A stretch of 32,277 bases of DNA from Arenicellaceae bacterium (GTDB lineage Bacteria > Pseudomonadota > Gammaproteobacteria > Arenicellales > Arenicellaceae): the NCBI GenBank assembly GCA_029246505.1, contig JAQWNC010000008.1:1-32277 (forward strand), written 5' to 3'. The position numbers and the translations under genes were made by a program. The stretch's first letter is position 1. Each line of letters starts with the position of its first letter. The notes below the pieces were generated by a model, which worked only from the letters and a program-made list of their open reading frames with translations, was not told the DNA's origin and made no database searches. Of the stretch, positions 1 through 8,444 are shown in pieces.

Positions 1-148
1 AGGCGCAACGATCGAGTTTGTTCTTGAAGACCCTGAGTACATCGTCGGGTCACTATCTCATTCGCGTGAGATGATCTTTGCACCACAAATGACGCTATCT
101 CTCTTCGATTGTGACGTGGAGTCGACCGGTCGGTTCGTGCCCCAATAA
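1..148 (+). CDS. 3' end of an unidentified protein gene (partial)
   Basis: The frame starting at base 2 is open from the window edge to a TAA at 146-148 and encodes the last 48 residues of a protein. The peptide contains EFVLEDPEYIVGSLSHSREM and then a FDCDVES stretch before the C-terminal FVPQ. It reads like genuine coding sequence: acidic and aromatic residues are well spaced and there is no low complexity. I do not recognise a named family with certainty, and the N-terminus lies outside the window. The gene runs in the same direction as the amidohydrolase at 477 but is separated from it by 328 bases and a hairpin, so it is probably not in the same transcript. Confidence 0.6.
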   Translation, partial: GATIEFVLEDPEYIVGSLSHSREMIFAPQMTLSLFDCDVESTGRFVPQ

Positions 149-476
149 TTAATTAATTCAATAGCGATTACTTTCACTTTATCTTAACGATATTCGCCCA
201 TTTTGGGGCTGCTTACTTCAGCACAAATACGTTTCCGGCGTATTTGTCTGTCTCTCCACCATCTCTTTTTAGCCCAGAATCTAGTCGCCAATCCGTTAGT
301 CAGGGGCTTTATAGGCTCCTCCCTTTTACCCTGCCTGATGTGTCACTTTAGATTCGCCTGAGTGCAGTATGCTAGATATCGTCCAAGTATCTTTGGTATA
401 ACTACGTCTGCATATTCAACGTATTAATGAACTTTATTCAGTTATAGTGCATTAATAATTTTTACACTCAACAAAC
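149..476. other. Intergenic region with one perfect hairpin
   Basis: No coding sequence is visible in these 328 bases. A perfect 9-bp inverted repeat, ACAAATACG (223-231) and CGTATTTGT (239-247) with a 7-base loop, lies 75 bases past the end of the upstream gene. It has no immediate T run (a TTTTT follows about 20 bases later), so it may be a processed 3' end or a weak terminator. The AT-rich stretch 420-470 probably holds the promoter of the amidohydrolase, but no convincing -35/-10 pair stands out. Confidence 0.45.
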
Positions 477-1793
477 ATGGGGGCTTCGATGTATCGAGTA
501 ACAGCTAATAAGTCATATTTACAAAAAGTGACACCTACCGCTTCATTCATTACGCTGCTGGCATTAAGCGCTTGTGGCCAATCTACCGAGCAGGCTGCTG
601 AACCGGCCGATGCGGCACCCGTAACTGTCGTACTGTACGAAGGCGCGCGATTAATCGTGGGCGACGGTTCAGATGCGATCGAAAATAGCGCATTTACCGT
701 TGACGGTGGTCAGTTCGTCGCGGTTGGTGCTGCTGGTGAGATATCGGTACCGGACGGCGCGAATCGCGTGGACTTGAGCGGTATGACCGTGATGCCCACA
801 ATTGTCGATGCACACACGCACCTAAGCGTTACCCGCGAGGCACTCCTAGACGACCTACAGCGGCGGGCGTATTTCGGCGTTTCTGCCACACTGAGCATGG
901 GTGCTGACGGGCCAGGCGCACCGCTAGAAATGCGCGACGAAGTAATTCCCAGCGCAGCACGGTATCAATCTGCCGGGTACGGCCTAACCGCCCCAGAACC
1001 AGGGCGTCGTGAAGTCCATTGGGTAACCACCGAAGATGAAGCCCGACAAGCTGTGCGAGATGAAGCCGCGCGCGACGTCGACGTAATCAAGCTTTGGGTC
1101 GATGACCGAGATGGGCAATTCGATCAACTGAGCCCCGAGATCTATGGCGCAGCTATCGACGAAGCCCATCAGAACAATATACGTGTATCATCACACCAAT
1201 TCGAGCTAGTGGACGCAAAAGGCCTGCTGCTCGCAGGGGTCGATATTCTTGCACACGGTGTGCGCGACCAAGATATTGATGATGAATTCGTAGCAATGGT
1301 GAAAGAACGCCCAAATTTACTTCTTATACCTAACTTACCCACACGCGGCGTGGCCACTGACCTTAGTTGGATGGCCGGCTCTATACCAGATGAGGCGTTG
1401 AAAGGGTTGCAGGAAGGGAATGTCGATAATCCCGAAATTCAGGAGGGATTCAACATTCAGGCACGCAACCTCGCTAGGCTCAACGACGAAGGAATGACGA
1501 TCGCGGTTGGCAGCGATGGGAATAGACCATGGGGCCCGCATATTGAGATGGAGGATATGGTTGCCGCTGGAATGTCGCCTGCACAGGTACTGGTCGCCGC
1601 CACGCGTAATGGGGCCGTACTTATGGAATTGGATGACACGGGGACCATCGAAGCAGCTAAGAGCGCCGATTTCATCGTGCTCGAAGCGAATCCGCTTGAC
1701 GACATTACCAACACGCGGCAGATTTCGTCGGTATATTTACGTGGCGAACGAGTTAATCGCGCTAGAATTAGCGCGCGCTGGCGTGGGCTGTAA
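477..1793 (+). CDS. Lipoprotein amidohydrolase (imidazolonepropionase-like)
   Basis: Metal-dependent hydrolase of the amidohydrolase superfamily, 438 residues, predicted to be a membrane-anchored periplasmic lipoprotein: a hydrophobic signal segment ends in lipobox LSAC with Cys33. The metal-ligand set of the family is visible: DAHTHL (His113, His115), Lys205 in VIKLWVDD as candidate carboxylated lysine, His240 (SSHQF), His260 (LAHGVRD) and Asp347 (VGSDG). The N-terminal beta-sandwich (about 50-105) and the C-terminal part (TGTIEAAKSADFIVLEANPL) are typical of imidazolonepropionase-related enzymes. ATG at 477 and ATG at 489 are both possible; the latter has GGGGG upstream and gives a cleaner signal peptide. 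The substrate cannot be read from the sequence; cyclic amides or dipeptides are usual for the group. The gene ends in a strong terminator at 1823-1875. Confidence 0.85.
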   Translation: MGASMYRVTANKSYLQKVTPTASFITLLALSACGQSTEQAAEPADAAPVTVVLYEGARLIVGDGSDAIENSAFTVDGGQFVAVGAAGEISVPDGANRVDLSGMTVMPTIVDAHTHLSVTREALLDDLQRRAYFGVSATLSMGADGPGAPLEMRDEVIPSAARYQSAGYGLTAPEPGRREVHWVTTEDEARQAVRDEAARDVDVIKLWVDDRDGQFDQLSPEIYGAAIDEAHQNNIRVSSHQFELVDAKGLLLAGVDILAHGVRDQDIDDEFVAMVKERPNLLLIPNLPTRGVATDLSWMAGSIPDEALKGLQEGNVDNPEIQEGFNIQARNLARLNDEGMTIAVGSDGNRPWGPHIEMEDMVAAGMSPAQVLVAATRNGAVLMELDDTGTIEAAKSADFIVLEANPLDDITNTRQISSVYLRGERVNRARISARWRGL

Positions 1794-1822
1794 CAAACTA
1801 TACTTTTTTTGTCGGTAGCTAG

Positions 1823-1875
1823 AGGGCCGGTGACAAGCAGCAATCGTTCTGCATTGTCATCGGCCCTTTTATTTT
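1823..1875 (+). terminator. Rho-independent terminator after the amidohydrolase
   Basis: The arms 1823-1836 (AGGGCCGGTGACAA) and 1854-1867 pair over 14 bp with one G-T wobble. The stem extends by GCAG/CTGC (1837-1840 with 1849-1852) past one bulged A, leaving an 8-base loop. TTTTATTTTT follows directly on the plus strand. On the minus strand no T run follows the stem, so it mainly stops transcription from the amidohydrolase before it runs into the convergent DUF5916 gene. Confidence 0.8.
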
Positions 1876-1892
1876 TCAGCAACTCGATCTCA

Positions 1893-4151
1893 TTAAAAAC
1901 GAAAGGTATGACCTACTTTCATGGTCGCTGACTGACCGAGCTGGTCGAAACTGTTGCGCTCGTTCTCACGCCAGCCGCCATTATAAATAACGTAAAACTC
2001 TGAACCGGCCCTCGGAATCCATTGCAGCCGGCTGTTAGCTCCGAGTAATTCGGACTGGTTGTCGTATTGGACGGTCGATACCCACGCCCATTCGGGGGTA
2101 ATCGCTATATCTGCGCGTAGCCGGACTAGTTGCGTCGTAAAGTTTCCCTGAGGTAGGTCGATATTGTTGTATTCATACTCCAGCGCACCGGTAAAACGGG
2201 GGCTCGGACGAAAATCCAGTCTGAATTCCGCGGTCTTACGATTTCCGCCAAAGAAACTACCATCCTCGAGAAGAAGCGTGACGCGCAGCGGCCGCTGTCC
2301 GCCTGTATTCAATGTAACTCCGTACCGCTCAAATGAGTAATCGCCAATCGGGATAGTTACACCGTCTGCAATTTTAAACGGCTCTATTAGAACCTCACGT
2401 ATATCGTTATACAACAAGTAGGCCTGATCGCCCCTTTGGTTTTCGATCTTGGCAAACTCCAACTCCAGTTCTTCGGTTTGAACATTACCCTGAGTATCCG
2501 ATATTTGGCTTAACTCGAATGTGTTCTCAAAAGAACGCAACCAACCACCTCGGCCAAAGCGGTATATATGCCCTGCTTCAACCTCAGCTTGCTTAATCCC
2601 AACCCGATTCGCAAAACCCAGTGCTGGAAAGTAGTCTTCACCAAACTTTCCGTACTCCAAAGTGCCATAAAAGCCATTATTATTTGGGGAAGCCAGTAAA
2701 AACCCCCATGCTTCATCATCCCCGCTCAAACCCTCTGTATCAGATTTTTGATACCAGGCTCTCCCTTCAATAGTAATATTTTCGAAGGAGCGATTATTTA
2801 AATAATTAAAGTCCACACCAACCACTTTGTTCTCTTCATCGCGGGTTGGATTACCGTAAGTCACAATTGCACCGATATTAGATTGCTCCAATACGTTTGC
2901 GGAAGCTCGCCCAACGAATAGTTCGCTATCTTCAATAAATCGAGCCCCGGGCGGTAGCTCGTCCAGAATGTCAGAATTTCCTGTCTGCTTCACGGCCAAG
3001 GCACCAATATTCCAACGACCTATCCGTCCAGTAAGTTTGCCACCCGCATCCAGATTTAGATTCTGCCCACCCGGCCCCATTCCAATCCGACGCGAAAAAA
3101 ATGGCTTACCGTTTCGATTCAATCCACCAAACTCAAAGATATCGGCTTCCTGAAGAAAAAACTTCCGTTGCTCCGGAAAAAACAAGCTAAACCGCGTTAA
3201 CTGTACTTGTCGATTATCAACATCTGTCGCAGAAAAATCGGTATTTAAAGTCAAGGCACCCGTTAGGTTCGGCGTAAATTTATAAAACGCATTGAGTGAA
3301 GGCTCTATCTCAGTACTACTTGATTCAGGATCATAGGATCGGCGGTTTGTGACATTTACAGCGGGTATCACGTCAAGACCTATACCTTGCTTCATTCCAG
3401 TCATACCTACCGCAGTACCAAAGTTACTCGGGTTTGTGCTCCGATTAACTGAGGTCCAGCCTACATCCTCACTGTTACTTTCTATTCCACGCTGAAATGA
3501 AATGCCCCACGCATCGGAACTAGGATCAAACGAAATAGTATTGTATGGCACAGCAATTTCGGCAAACCATCCTTCCTCTGTCCGCTCAGCCCCAGAAAAC
3601 CAAATACCGGTCCAATCGCGGTTCAAATCGCTAACGTTTTCAAATATAGCCTCTGAACGAATAGCATTGGCGTTAGTTTGAAAATAGTACCCATTTCGGC
3701 CATCATTAAAAGGATTAATGTAAAGGCCGAACTTGTCATCGAAGCGCAGGCTGCCGCCCTGAATCATAGTTGCTGCAATAATATCTTCCGGGTTCTTATG
3801 AATCATCCGCGCACCCACATAGATAGCACGCTCTCCGTAAAGCACATAGACCACTGTTCTTTCGGAGGGCTCGGTATATTCATTCGGCCGGGTTTGATGA
3901 AAATCTTCGACCACGGCTGCCGTGGACCAAACATCGTCCATAATCCCATCAATGATCGGCGGCGTATCGGTCTTGATCATTTGTATAACCTTATCCCGAC
4001 CCGAGCGATCATCAGGGACTTCCTCTTGGGCGAGAGTCTGCGAGGCCAAAATAAAAATACTTGCGATGGCAGTAGCACACACTCCGGCCTGAAGGGTTTT
4101 TTGTCTATTTAAATAAAGGGGGTTCGATATACTTTTAATTCTACTCTGCAT
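1893..4151 (-). CDS. DUF5916 protein: CBM9-like domain plus outer-membrane beta-barrel
   Basis: 752-residue exported protein. Residues 1-41 form a signal peptide ending near TLA-QEE. Residues 60-250 form a carbohydrate-binding-family-9-like module with the signature IDGIMDDVW (67-75) and repeated Tyr/Trp/Asp strands. The remainder matches the DUF5916 pattern of a large barrel with alternating amphipathic strands, and the chain ends in VGHTFRF, the aromatic C-terminal signature of outer-membrane barrels. DUF5916 proteins are commonly found beside exported hydrolases; their exact function is not established, and ligand binding or transport at the outer membrane is an inference. The ATG overlaps the end of the sulfatase gene by 11 bases and has no clear ribosome binding site, which suggests translational coupling. 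No other start codon lies nearby. Confidence 0.85.
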   Translation of the reverse strand: MQSRIKSISNPLYLNRQKTLQAGVCATAIASIFILASQTLAQEEVPDDRSGRDKVIQMIKTDTPPIIDGIMDDVWSTAAVVEDFHQTRPNEYTEPSERTVVYVLYGERAIYVGARMIHKNPEDIIAATMIQGGSLRFDDKFGLYINPFNDGRNGYYFQTNANAIRSEAIFENVSDLNRDWTGIWFSGAERTEEGWFAEIAVPYNTISFDPSSDAWGISFQRGIESNSEDVGWTSVNRSTNPSNFGTAVGMTGMKQGIGLDVIPAVNVTNRRSYDPESSSTEIEPSLNAFYKFTPNLTGALTLNTDFSATDVDNRQVQLTRFSLFFPEQRKFFLQEADIFEFGGLNRNGKPFFSRRIGMGPGGQNLNLDAGGKLTGRIGRWNIGALAVKQTGNSDILDELPPGARFIEDSELFVGRASANVLEQSNIGAIVTYGNPTRDEENKVVGVDFNYLNNRSFENITIEGRAWYQKSDTEGLSGDDEAWGFLLASPNNNGFYGTLEYGKFGEDYFPALGFANRVGIKQAEVEAGHIYRFGRGGWLRSFENTFELSQISDTQGNVQTEELELEFAKIENQRGDQAYLLYNDIREVLIEPFKIADGVTIPIGDYSFERYGVTLNTGGQRPLRVTLLLEDGSFFGGNRKTAEFRLDFRPSPRFTGALEYEYNNIDLPQGNFTTQLVRLRADIAITPEWAWVSTVQYDNQSELLGANSRLQWIPRAGSEFYVIYNGGWRENERNSFDQLGQSATMKVGHTFRF

Positions 4152-5604
4152 TTCGGCTAGCTGCCGGATCTATGGGTTCATTGTGTTTGGGTAATAGCGC
4201 GACGAGCTCTTGTTTCTTCTCGCCTAGTTTTGGGTCATTAGCCAGATTGTGCCACTCGTTCGGATCCGAATCTAAATCATACAACTCCTCAGTATTATCC
4301 GCGTATCGAATATAACGATATTGATCAGTCGATACCGCGTGATTTCCGAAACCGCTTGTCGTGATAGCTGCATGGTTCCACTCGGTGGCTGGATTCTCAA
4401 TTAGCGGCACCAGACTGACGCCTTCTGGATGAGCAGGCATATCGAGCCCGGCCAGTTCTACCAGGGTCGGATAAATATCCAAAAGCGAGACAGTTGATTC
4501 AATATTGCTAGCGGCTGTTGTAACTCCAGGCGCAACTACAATGAATGGAACGCGAGTGGATTCACGCCAAAGTGTTTGTTTACGCCACCACGATTTTTCG
4601 CCGAGATGCCAGCCGTGGTCCGACCACAAAACAATGATCGTATTATCCGCCCGGCCACTTTGCTCCAGTGCGTCAAGTAGATGGCCCAGCATTGCATCGG
4701 CATAACTGATACTTGCAAGATAAGCTCTAACGGCTTCCCTCCATCGTCCGTTGGTCTTATCTTCGACGATCCAGTCATTAATCCCAAAAGCTGACATCGC
4801 ACCACCCCCGCGACCACGCTGAATGATAGCCTCGGGGATATCATCGAGGTCGTTTTCAAGCACATCGGGAAGTACGATGTCTTCGAGTGGATGCATGTCG
4901 AAATATTTTTGCGGCAAATACCAGGGAAGATGTGGACGATAGATACCGACAGCGTTGAATTTTGGTGCATCGCTATCGGCCAGAATTTGTTCCGCAGACC
5001 AGGTTACTACCTGACCGTCACCCATAGCCATGTCGGTAGTCGACACCGCCGACCAGTCGAAGTTTTGCGAAAGTGGACTACCATTAGCCGGCCGCTCGTG
5101 AGGCGTAGGTTCGTCGGGAAGCTGCCGCTCCAAAGATGGAAAGTAAGCATCCCAGGCGGTTGTATCGTTAAAACCAAAGTAGGCCCAGGTATTGTAGGTC
5201 GAGGCGTGGAAAAGTTTGCCGGCGCCGACACTTCGATAACCATTATCCTTAAAGTGACGTGGAATCGTAGGGACTCCGGCCAAGGGTTTTGCTTTGCGCC
5301 AATCTGTCCCGTTAGCGTAGACCCCCGATGATGAAGGCAAGACTCCGGTCATAACTGCTGCTCGCGATGGGCTACAGAGCGCTGCCGGTGCATAAGCATT
5401 AGTAAAAGTTACCCCTTGAGCCGCCAGACGATCAATATTTGGGGTCTTCGCCTGGGGATGCCCGCCCAGCGGGCCAACCCAGTCGTTCAGATCATCAATG
5501 GCTATAAACAGCACATCGGGCTGATCGGTCGTCTGTGCCTGTACAGAAAAGTGCATTGTTGACAGCAAAGCCAATATGGCAAGGTGAGTAAACAGTCTAG
5601 TCAT
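4141..5604 (-). CDS. Exported sulfatase (iduronate-2-sulfatase-like)
   Basis: Type I sulfatase of the alkaline-phosphatase superfamily. The formylglycine motif CSPSR is complete (Cys90 to Arg94 in the longest reading), with the metal residues AIDD (Asp50, Asp51), GAGKLFH (Lys143, His146), WSDHGWHLGEK (Asp342, His343, Lys350) and the YRPHLPW segment typical of the iduronate-2-sulfatase branch. I place the start at ATG 5604, which gives the signal peptide MTRLFTHLAILALL...VQAQ preceded by GGA 7 bases upstream; an ATG 39 bases earlier (5643) adds 13 residues ahead of it. It would remove sulfate esters from polysaccharide or small sulfated compounds in the periplasm and needs a formylglycine-generating enzyme, not seen here. 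It is first in a two-gene unit with the DUF5916 protein. Confidence 0.88.
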   Translation of the reverse strand: MTRLFTHLAILALLSTMHFSVQAQTTDQPDVLFIAIDDLNDWVGPLGGHPQAKTPNIDRLAAQGVTFTNAYAPAALCSPSRAAVMTGVLPSSSGVYANGTDWRKAKPLAGVPTIPRHFKDNGYRSVGAGKLFHASTYNTWAYFGFNDTTAWDAYFPSLERQLPDEPTPHERPANGSPLSQNFDWSAVSTTDMAMGDGQVVTWSAEQILADSDAPKFNAVGIYRPHLPWYLPQKYFDMHPLEDIVLPDVLENDLDDIPEAIIQRGRGGGAMSAFGINDWIVEDKTNGRWREAVRAYLASISYADAMLGHLLDALEQSGRADNTIIVLWSDHGWHLGEKSWWRKQTLWRESTRVPFIVVAPGVTTAASNIESTVSLLDIYPTLVELAGLDMPAHPEGVSLVPLIENPATEWNHAAITTSGFGNHAVSTDQYRYIRYADNTEELYDLDSDPNEWHNLANDPKLGEKKQELVALLPKHNEPIDPAASRNAE

Positions 5605-5643
5605 AGTAATATCCGTTAAGTTGAGAGTTGCAAGTGCACACAT

Positions 5644-6095
5644 CCACTTTTAATAAAGACAGCACCACGCTAAATGTATGTCGAAAAATCTTGGCTCCTT
5701 ACTAACACCTTTATTATTACCTAGATTATAACAAAGGTTGTACCATTCGGTAACATCTGGTGCTGTGTTTAAAACTCAATTCGCACCAAAGTATCGGTAA
5801 GTGACGATGGTACTATCCGGATTATTATCTAGGTAAAAACTTTGATCTTCGCCATAGAATAAATAATCCACACGGAACAACTAAATCAGCACAACTCACA
5901 TGCTCGAAAAAGCAATGGAAAATAATGCTGCTGTAGAAATCAGTCATTTATACCGCGAAAAACCAACCCTATTAGAAGCCCGGTTGCAAGGTGCACAAAT
6001 TATCAATTTAATAACTAGCCTTCAGCTGGTGCGTTATCAGGTATCACTATCAGGCTGGCGACGGGGCTCCCTAAATTCTAAAATCACTCCAAAAT
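5644..6095. promoter_or_regulatory. Divergent promoter region between sulfatase and AEC permease
   Basis: These 452 bases separate two divergently read genes and must contain both promoters. Nested inverted repeats are visible: TACCAT (5741-5746) with ATGGTA (5807-5812), enclosing TGGTGC (5758-5763) with GCACCA (5783-5788); the element CGGTAA also occurs twice (5748, 5794). Such symmetry may mark regulator binding, but no regulator gene is nearby and the arms are short. A 68-codon open frame at 5900-6106 overlaps the AEC start, has no ribosome binding site and no family resemblance, and is not called as a gene. Confidence 0.3.
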
Positions 6096-7052
6096 ATGCT
6101 TACTGAATTTATTACCTTGCTAGATTTTGCCTTCGGCGTGACCGGCCCAATTTTTGCGCTGGTTTTTCTAGGCATTTTGCTTAAAAAATTCGAGGTGATT
6201 GACGATGCTTTTACATTAGCGGCCTCCCGGCTGATCTATATGGTAGCGATGCCAACCATGCTATTTATGAGTATGATTAATACAGACATTCGCTCTGTGG
6301 TTGATGGGCCTTATCTTGTTTTTGCCGTATGCGGCAGCCTGGTTATTTTCGCCGCATCTTCCCTGCTTTGCCCTCTACTGGTAAAAGAAAGACGAGATCG
6401 TGGCGTATTTATTCAGGGCACTTTCCGTAGTAACTTGGCTATTGTAGGGCTGGCATTTTGTTTTAATGCCTATGGTGAACCCGGTCTCGCAAAGGCTTCA
6501 ATATTGATGTCGGTATTGACCATTTTGTATAACCTGCTGACGGTCTATACCCTTAGTGCAAGCCTCAGTTCAGAGCAAGTCCGAATATCAAAAGTACTTA
6601 TTGGCATTGTCAAGAATCCGCTGATAGCTGCGCTTGTCATCGGCATTATATTTAGTCTTATGGCGGTGCCAATCCCCGACGTAGTTAGAACTTCTGGTGA
6701 ATACTTGGCGCGCATGACCCTGCCATTGGCCCTTATTAGCATCGGCTCGGCACTGTCGTTCAGCGAACTCAAGAATTCAAGCTCTGTATCTGTAATGGCA
6801 GTGTTTGCGAAACTGGTTATTGTTCCGGTCACCCTTACCTACACTGCCTACCGATGGGGCATTCAGGGTATGGATTTGGGAATTTTATTTTTAATGGTGG
6901 CCTCTCCCACTGCAGCGGCCAGCTACATCATGGTGCAGAACATAGGTGGAAACGCAAAACTCGCCGCTAGCATTGTGGTTATCAGCACAATTGCTTCGCT
7001 GATAACCGTGAGCTTTGGATTAGCGGTGTTAAAACAAATGGGCGTCATTTAA
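6096..7052 (+). CDS. AEC family permease (auxin efflux carrier / malate permease-like)
   Basis: Inner-membrane transporter of 318 residues with about ten hydrophobic segments in two five-helix halves, as in the AEC family (YfdV, MdcF and MleP relatives). The family motif GTFRSNLAIVGLAF is present at about residues 108-121, and the N-terminal PIFALVFLGILLKKF is also characteristic. Members export or import small organic anions such as malate or malonate; the substrate here is not readable. The ATG at 6096 has no strong ribosome binding site. The gene stands alone, divergent from the sulfatase and convergent with the metallo-hydrolase at 7095. Confidence 0.85.
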   Translation: MLTEFITLLDFAFGVTGPIFALVFLGILLKKFEVIDDAFTLAASRLIYMVAMPTMLFMSMINTDIRSVVDGPYLVFAVCGSLVIFAASSLLCPLLVKERRDRGVFIQGTFRSNLAIVGLAFCFNAYGEPGLAKASILMSVLTILYNLLTVYTLSASLSSEQVRISKVLIGIVKNPLIAALVIGIIFSLMAVPIPDVVRTSGEYLARMTLPLALISIGSALSFSELKNSSSVSVMAVFAKLVIVPVTLTYTAYRWGIQGMDLGILFLMVASPTAAASYIMVQNIGGNAKLAASIVVISTIASLITVSFGLAVLKQMGVI

Positions 7053-7094
7053 GTCACCGCTCGCCATTTCTTTAATATATAAAACCTCTTGGTA

Positions 7095-8111
7095 TTAGCA
7101 CCTCACCACACACTGCCCCTCCCCATCGAACTCCATTGTACGCCCGCTAATGGCCAGATGGGTCGGTGGCTCGAACTGCTCAATTAACGTGGCTGCGCGC
7201 GACTCAGGACGCAACTTCCCGCCTTCGGTCGCAGGCTCATTCGGATGCGTAAGTAGCACTGACGCCGGTTGGATCAATTCGTTGATCACATGGGCTCCGG
7301 AAGCATAAATTCCCGGATTATTGCCTAGGTTGAGTATTGCAAGGTTAGCGTGATGGTATTCGTTGACCACTGTTCGCATATCAGAATGGATACCGGTATC
7401 GCCGGAAAGATAGGCCTTGAGCCCATTGGTAAACTTAACTACATAGCCGGTAGGAGGGCCGAACTCGAGAATCGCGCCATTAGCCGCGAGCATCTCACGT
7501 TGCTCCTCAGTAAGAAGCGCCGGTGGGGCGTTATTTACATGCGACGCATAAACAATCGTAATTTCCACGCCTTGATCTGCCTCCGCCGTTTTGGCTACGA
7601 ATATCCCACCTACATCCATACTCGATCTGCAAGCTTCTTCAACGGGAACGGTCGCTGCAATCGGCTGAGCGCAGATGCTGAGTGGCTGATCGAGGATATC
7701 TTGTACCTCATTTGCCACAAATCCCGCCATAGCTCGGGTGGTGACCAGAATCGCCGTTTTAGCGGCCACTACTTCAGCGGTCATGGAGTTTGGTACCGGA
7801 ATGCGTTCCGAGTTTGCGCAACTGCCAGCGTTTACGGCTCGGAGCTTGCGATCACCGAGATGGTCGCCATGCATGTGCGTTAACAGCACGACGTGAATGT
7901 CGCCGAGCCGCGAGTCATCACCGGCGGTAAGATTGTGAGCCGGATCGTATAGCAGGCGCACTCCGGTTGGATCCTCAAAAACAATCGCCCGATCGTTCGC
8001 GCAAAGCTCACCTGTGTGGGAGCCGATTGGAGTGATCCTCACATTCTGAGCAACCGCCGATACGGCGATGAACGTGAGGGCAATAACGAACGTTACACAT
8101 ATAGTTTTCAT
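7095..8111 (-). CDS. Exported MBL-fold metallo-hydrolase (UlaG-like)
   Basis: 338-residue metallo-beta-lactamase-fold enzyme with an N-terminal signal peptide (residues 1-21, ...VSAVAQ). The binuclear metal site is complete: THMHGDH (His79, His81, Asp83, His84), His191 (YASHVNN), Asp238 (SGDTG) and His289 (LLTHPNE). The layout resembles L-ascorbate-6-phosphate lactonase (UlaG) and related periplasmic hydrolases, but UlaG is cytoplasmic and acts on a sugar phosphate, so the reaction is open. The start ATG has a strong ribosome binding site, GGAGG, 5-6 bases upstream. A small hairpin (arms 8144-8148 and 8155-8159) followed by a T run on this strand lies in its leader. Confidence 0.85.
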   Translation of the reverse strand: MKTICVTFVIALTFIAVSAVAQNVRITPIGSHTGELCANDRAIVFEDPTGVRLLYDPAHNLTAGDDSRLGDIHVVLLTHMHGDHLGDRKLRAVNAGSCANSERIPVPNSMTAEVVAAKTAILVTTRAMAGFVANEVQDILDQPLSICAQPIAATVPVEEACRSSMDVGGIFVAKTAEADQGVEITIVYASHVNNAPPALLTEEQREMLAANGAILEFGPPTGYVVKFTNGLKAYLSGDTGIHSDMRTVVNEYHHANLAILNLGNNPGIYASGAHVINELIQPASVLLTHPNEPATEGGKLRPESRAATLIEQFEPPTHLAISGRTMEFDGEGQCVVRC

Positions 8112-8444
8112 ATTTTCCTCCAGACATCTATTAAAAAAACACCAGTAGCGAATACTACTATGAAACCTTTTTTAAATTTTCATACCTCTGAGAATAGTCT
8201 TTTTAATATTCGAAAGTTAAGTTGTGTCGTTAGTGTTTCAGAAATAATATTAAATCGCGAAGCCTTTGAGCTAGCAGGACTCTTTTCGGTAATGCTCCAT
8301 TAGGTCGGAGATTATATTCATTGTCTAGAGTCGTCTAGGCGATGTTGTGAGTCGAAATATAAATACGCTTTTTCATCTGAGGCGCTCTGTGCGTTACACT
8401 GCCAATTCTCACGTAACACAACATCGGCTAAGAGGACTTGGGAT
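8112..8444. other. Divergent intergenic region
   Basis: 333 bases between the metallo-hydrolase and the yedI-like gene. Apart from a 5-bp hairpin (8144-8159) with a run of T on the minus strand, just ahead of the metallo-hydrolase ribosome binding site, I see no gene or clear promoter. The hairpin could act as a weak attenuator, but its stem is short. Confidence 0.3.

Noticed and set aside
5900-6106. 68-codon open frame ahead of the AEC permease
   Set aside because: No ribosome binding site, no recognisable domain, and it overlaps the permease start in another frame.
7350-7883. 177-codon plus-strand frame opposite the metallo-hydrolase
   Set aside because: The minus strand carries a complete metal site and signal peptide; the plus-strand peptide resembles nothing.
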